Below, piece by piece: positions 5,217-7,323 of a stretch of DNA of 7,323 bases. The DNA lies in contig URTD01000088.1 in assembly GCA_900550735.1 (NCBI GenBank), forward strand, positions 1 through 7,323, read 5' to 3'. A model generated the notes under the pieces. That model was not told the DNA's origin, did not search any database, and saw only the letters and a list, made by a program, of their open reading frames with translations. The position numbers and the translations under genes were made by a program. The stretch comes from an uncultured Collinsella sp. Its GTDB lineage: Bacteria; Actinomycetota; Coriobacteriia; Coriobacteriales; Coriobacteriaceae. Position 1 is the first letter of the stretch. Every line of letters begins with the position of its first letter.

Positions 5217-5247
5217 GCCTGCCTGGGGTATGGGATGCCAGGCAGGC
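5217..5247 (-). terminator. Strong GC-rich stem-loop after the IID gene, possible partial terminator or processing site
   Basis: GCCTGCCTGG (5217-5226) pairs perfectly with CCAGGCAGGC (5238-5247) around an 11-nt loop. It lies 34 nt past the IID stop. On the minus strand the next bases are TTCCATCCCC, so there is no real U-tract; it may reduce rather than stop transcription into the SIS gene, or stabilise the upstream PTS mRNA. Confidence 0.4.
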
Positions 5248-5269
5248 CCCCGGGGGAAAGCGGTTAGGC

Positions 5270-5287
5270 GCTTAGTCGCGACTAAGC
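5270..5287. repeat. 18-bp perfect palindrome spanning the IID stop codon
   Basis: GCTTAGTCG followed by CGACTAAGC reads the same on both strands with no spacer. The TAG stop of the IID gene (5284-5282) lies inside it. As RNA it could form a hairpin of about 7 bp; as DNA it is a symmetric protein-binding-like site. Confidence 0.7.
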
Positions 5288-6115
5288 CAGGATGCCGACC
5301 GCGGAGAGGGCGATGCCGCCCACGATGGCGATCACGAGAAGCCAACCGGTGTTGACGTTCTTCTTGATGAGCCAGTACATAAGGCCGGTGAGGCCAAGGG
5401 AGATCATCTGGGGCATCATGCCATCCAGGATGTCCTGGATAACGACGGTGCCGTCAGCGAACTGCAGCGGGGTGGTGGCGCCGATCAGCGTGGCGATCAT
5501 GCCGCCCACGGACATAAGACCCACGATGCCGCAGACATACATGAGCTTCTCCATGAGGTCGCCGCCCTGAAGCTTGCTCAGGTACTCGTGGCCGCCCTGA
5601 TAGCCCATCTTGGCTGCGAACCAAGTAATCAGCACGGAGGGGACGATGGAGATGAGAAGGGCCAAGATCGGGCCCATGATGGAGCCCTGCTGAGCCAGCT
5701 GAACGCCCAGACCAAAGGCGATAACGCGGATGGTGCCCTGGAAGAAGGAGTCACCGATGCCGGAAAGCGGGCCCATGAGGGAGGTCTTGACCGCGTTGAT
5801 CGAATCGGGGTTGAAGTTCTCGGGATCCTTGGCGTACTCCTCCTCCATGGAGGCGGCGAGGCCTAGGATGAAAGCGCTCGTCTGCGGGGTGCAGTTGTAG
5901 AACGCCATGTGACGGTGGTAAGCCTCTTTCTTAGCAGCAAGCTGCTTGGGGTCGGACTCGTCCGGATAGAGGCGATCGAGCGTGGGAACCATACCGTAGA
6001 GGAAGCCCATGTTCATCTGACGCTCGTAGTTCCAAGAGGCCTGGATGGCCCAGGAGCGCCAGAAGAACTGGCTGACCTTCTTGTTCAGGGACACGTCCTT
6101 GGTTGCGGTTGCCAT
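5282..6115 (-). CDS. PTS system mannose/fructose/sorbose family, component IID
   Basis: A 277-residue membrane component that, with IIC, forms the translocation channel of a mannose-family phosphotransferase transporter. The N-terminal third is amphipathic and cytoplasmic (FFWRSWAIQASWNYERQMN, about 17-35; NCTPQTSAFILGLAASMEEE, 74-93). The IID signature KTSLMGPLSGIGDSFFQGT is at 110-128. Hydrophobic segments follow at about 130-140, 147-168, 193-212, 236-250 and 257-276. Length is normal (270-300). ATG 6115 was chosen over the frame's upstream extension because it has a near-consensus ribosome site (AAGGAGG, 6124-6130), which overlaps the IIC stop codon, and the protein then starts MATATKDVSLNKKVSQ. 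Only 13 nt separate it from IIC, so the two are co-transcribed and probably translationally coupled. Substrate is inferred from the neighbouring deglycase to be an Amadori-type sugar. Confidence 0.94.
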   Translation of the reverse strand: MATATKDVSLNKKVSQFFWRSWAIQASWNYERQMNMGFLYGMVPTLDRLYPDESDPKQLAAKKEAYHRHMAFYNCTPQTSAFILGLAASMEEEYAKDPENFNPDSINAVKTSLMGPLSGIGDSFFQGTIRVIAFGLGVQLAQQGSIMGPILALLISIVPSVLITWFAAKMGYQGGHEYLSKLQGGDLMEKLMYVCGIVGLMSVGGMIATLIGATTPLQFADGTVVIQDILDGMMPQMISLGLTGLMYWLIKKNVNTGWLLVIAIVGGIALSAVGILA

Positions 6116-6128
6116 AGTGTGTTCCTCC

Positions 6129-6923
6129 TTAGTCTTCGTCGTCTTCGAGCGGATCGTAGTCGGAATCGACACCGGCGGCTGCATGGGAACCGTTGAACTT
6201 GAAGCCCATGAAGACGACAGCCAGGCACACACCGATCAGAGCGACCGCGATGACGGACAGGTTGAGGTAAGCGGCGAGCAGGAAACCGATGAACAGGAAC
6301 GGAGTCATACCCTTCTTGATCATCATGGTGAGCAGCAGGGCCAAGCCGTAGGCGGTCATGATCTTGGTCGAAACGTTAAGACCAGTGGACAGCCACTCGG
6401 GAACCATGTTGACGATGGCCTGAACCAGGTCGGTGCCAACAAAGACGGCGAGGAAGATCGGCAGGAAGTACATGATGGCGTACAGACCGGAGCCGGCGCA
6501 GATGTGCATACGGTAGGCGGTCTTGAACTTTCCGTTATCAATCGCGTTATCTGCCACATGGGTGAGGACGGCGATGATGGAACGGAACACGATGCCGAGG
6601 AGCTGACCCAGGACGGCGACCGGGATGGCGATCGTCATGGCGGTCTCGGCGGAAGCATCGGTCAGGCACGCAAAGGCAGCGGCCACGATGCCGCCCAGGA
6701 CCATATCGGGCGGAACGGCGGCGCCGACCTGCACCAGGCCCATGGACACGAGCTCGACGGCGGCACCGACGGCAAGGCCGGTGGGCACATCGCCCAGCAG
6801 CAGACCGACGAGCGTAGCGCCAACGAGGGGCTGCTCGAAGTTAAGACGACCGAGCAGGCGGGAGTCCCACATGCAGAACACGCCGACGAGGCCGACGAGC
6901 ACCGCACTGATGAACGTATTCAT
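6129..6923 (-). CDS. PTS system mannose/fructose/sorbose family, component IIC
   Basis: A 264-residue polytopic membrane protein partnering IID in the sugar channel. The first span is about 3-19, then GLLLGDVPTGLAVGAAVELVSMG (about 40-62, the conserved IIC GD...GL.vGA..EL stretch; residues listed here as motif landmarks G44, D45, E57) and GAAVPPDMVLGGIVAAAFA (67-85). Further spans lie at about 96-120, 143-163, 186-202, 206-220 and 222-241. The C-terminus ends in an acidic cytoplasmic tail (DSDYDPLEDDED). Start ATG 6923 is supported by AAAGGAG about 5-6 nt upstream. It is 36 nt downstream of the IIB reading frame and 13 nt upstream of IID, the canonical IIB-IIC-IID operon order. Confidence 0.94.
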   Translation of the reverse strand: MNTFISAVLVGLVGVFCMWDSRLLGRLNFEQPLVGATLVGLLLGDVPTGLAVGAAVELVSMGLVQVGAAVPPDMVLGGIVAAAFACLTDASAETAMTIAIPVAVLGQLLGIVFRSIIAVLTHVADNAIDNGKFKTAYRMHICAGSGLYAIMYFLPIFLAVFVGTDLVQAIVNMVPEWLSTGLNVSTKIMTAYGLALLLTMMIKKGMTPFLFIGFLLAAYLNLSVIAVALIGVCLAVVFMGFKFNGSHAAAGVDSDYDPLEDDED

Positions 6924-6940
6924 ACCCTTCTCCTTTCAGT

Positions 6941-6954
6941 CAGGCAAAAGCCTG
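6941..6954 (-). repeat. Small stem-loop between IIB and IIC
   Basis: CAGGC (6941-6945) and GCCTG (6950-6954) form a 5-bp stem with an AAAA loop (TTTT on the transcript). It sits directly before the IIC ribosome binding site and may tune IIC translation or mRNA decay. It is short, so chance cannot be excluded. Confidence 0.35.
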
Positions 6955-6959
6955 GTTGA

Positions 6960-7244
6960 TTACAGCTTGGCGTCGATGTCGACGCTCTGATACGTAGGGG
7001 TCTGCTGGACGTAGAGCTTGATGCCCATGTCGAGCAGCTGGTTGACGTCGGCCTTCTGGGTGGCGTCGAAGAAGACGGAGCTGTCCTTGCCGCCAATCTG
7101 ATCGGCGCCGTCGTGGTTGGCGGTGGCGCCCAGGTTGATGGCGTCGAGCTTGTAGCCCTGGCAGAACTGCAGCATCTCGGCAGTGTTGCCAAAGACAAAC
7201 ATGACGCGCTCGCCGAGGGTGTTGAGCTTGTCCATCTTGGCGAT
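6960..7244 (-). CDS. PTS system mannose/fructose/sorbose family, component IIB, C-terminal fragment (5' end missing)
   Basis: This frame codes for roughly the last 94 residues of a IIB protein, the cytoplasmic subunit that passes phosphate from IIA to the sugar. Family-like features are VMFVFGNTAEMLQF, then LDAINLGATANHDGADQ, and the closing GIKLYVQQTPTYQSVDIDAKL region, corresponding to about residue 70 to the end of the usual ~160-residue protein. The N-terminal half with the phosphorylated histidine (in the DDRLIHGQV motif of the family) is absent. The frame meets an in-frame TGA at 7247-7245, exactly where composition drops to AT-rich. ATG at 7235 is an internal methionine with no ribosome site before it, so it is unlikely to be a real start. 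Either the gene is disrupted or the assembly is chimeric here. Order before IIC and IID is normal. Confidence 0.85.
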   Translation of the reverse strand: MAKMDKLNTLGERVMFVFGNTAEMLQFCQGYKLDAINLGATANHDGADQIGGKDSSVFFDATQKADVNQLLDMGIKLYVQQTPTYQSVDIDAKL

Positions 7245-7323
7245 TCATTTTTAGTTAGTTCTAATACATTTTCACCTTGTTTCAATATTCCTTTTTGTGG
7301 ATTAACACTAATATTATCATAAA
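7245..7323. other. AT-rich, foreign-looking tail at the window end
   Basis: Positions 7247-7323 contain 17 G/C out of 77 (about 22%), against GC-rich sequence everywhere to the left. On the minus strand one frame stays open from the window edge into the junction and reads NPQKGILKQGENVLELTKNE, with low-GC codon choice (AAA, GAA, AAT, TTA), suggesting the end of a coding fragment from a low-GC genome. A plus-strand frame is also open, so coding is not proven. No transposon terminal repeat or duplicated target is recognisable. Confidence 0.6.

Noticed and set aside
4141..5355. 404-codon open frame on the plus strand
   Set aside because: It is antisense to the SIS deglycase in a GC-rich gene; its product is a low-complexity run of V, G, L, D and E with no recognisable domain, while the minus strand encodes a clear enzyme.
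6116..6232. Upstream in-frame extension of the IID gene
   Set aside because: It overlaps the end of IIC in another frame; ATG 6115 has a near-consensus AAGGAGG site and gives the normal IID N-terminus.
6045..6959. 304-codon open frame on the plus strand
   Set aside because: Antisense to IIC and the start of IID; composition is dominated by D, G, H, Q and E, typical of a reverse-complement shadow of membrane-protein codons.
7113..7322. 69-codon plus-strand frame reaching the window end
   Set aside because: It crosses the composition junction and is antisense to the IIB fragment; the plus-strand part in the AT-rich tail shows no domain.

Overview
The window looks like a chromosomal segment of a gut actinobacterium of the class Coriobacteriia, most likely Collinsella. 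This rests on the GC-rich coding sequence, the protein families and the intergenic repeat style, and is inference because no marker gene is present. Every gene I can support lies on the minus strand, so transcription runs from high to low coordinates.

Layout from left to right. 1-418: N-terminal 139 residues of a RecQ-type DNA helicase, with a TATAAT box just upstream. 419-1012: no gene, but a cluster of six strong hairpins, including a ~98-nt compound hairpin capped by a cUUCGg tetraloop and a 100-bp-spaced direct repeat. 1013-1732: GntR/HutC-family regulator with a UTRA domain. 1733-1950: AT-rich promoter region, the first copy of a dispersed hairpin repeat, and a probable terminator. 1951-2958: YitT-family membrane protein (GTG start). 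2959-3312: no gene; yitT promoter plus a 119-nt nested inverted-repeat element resembling a structured RNA or small repeat. 3313-3942: HAD phosphatase / beta-phosphoglucomutase-like protein. 3943-4098: second copy of the dispersed repeat and a textbook intrinsic terminator. 4099-5082: SIS-domain sugar-phosphate deglycase of the FrlB/FraB/GfrF group. 5083-5281: two more hairpins. 5282-6115, 6129-6923 and 6960-7244: IID, IIC and a 5'-truncated IIB of a mannose-family PTS transporter. 7245-7323: a ~22% GC tail unlike the rest.

The functional core is the PTS plus the SIS deglycase. A mannose-family PTS next to an FrlB-like deglycase is the arrangement used for Amadori products (fructoselysine, glucoselysine): the sugar adduct is phosphorylated on import and the deglycase splits it into glucose 6-phosphate and the free amine. 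The deglycase carries a Glu-16-His pair (E215, H231) matching the spacing I recall for the catalytic pair of Salmonella FraB. The HutC-type regulator could control this locus, but the two are separated by other genes and a terminator, so that is a guess.

The least ordinary features are the abrupt loss of the IIB N-terminal half at a junction with AT-rich foreign-looking sequence (chimeric contig end or real insertion), and the dense set of structured intergenic elements, some present in more than one copy here.
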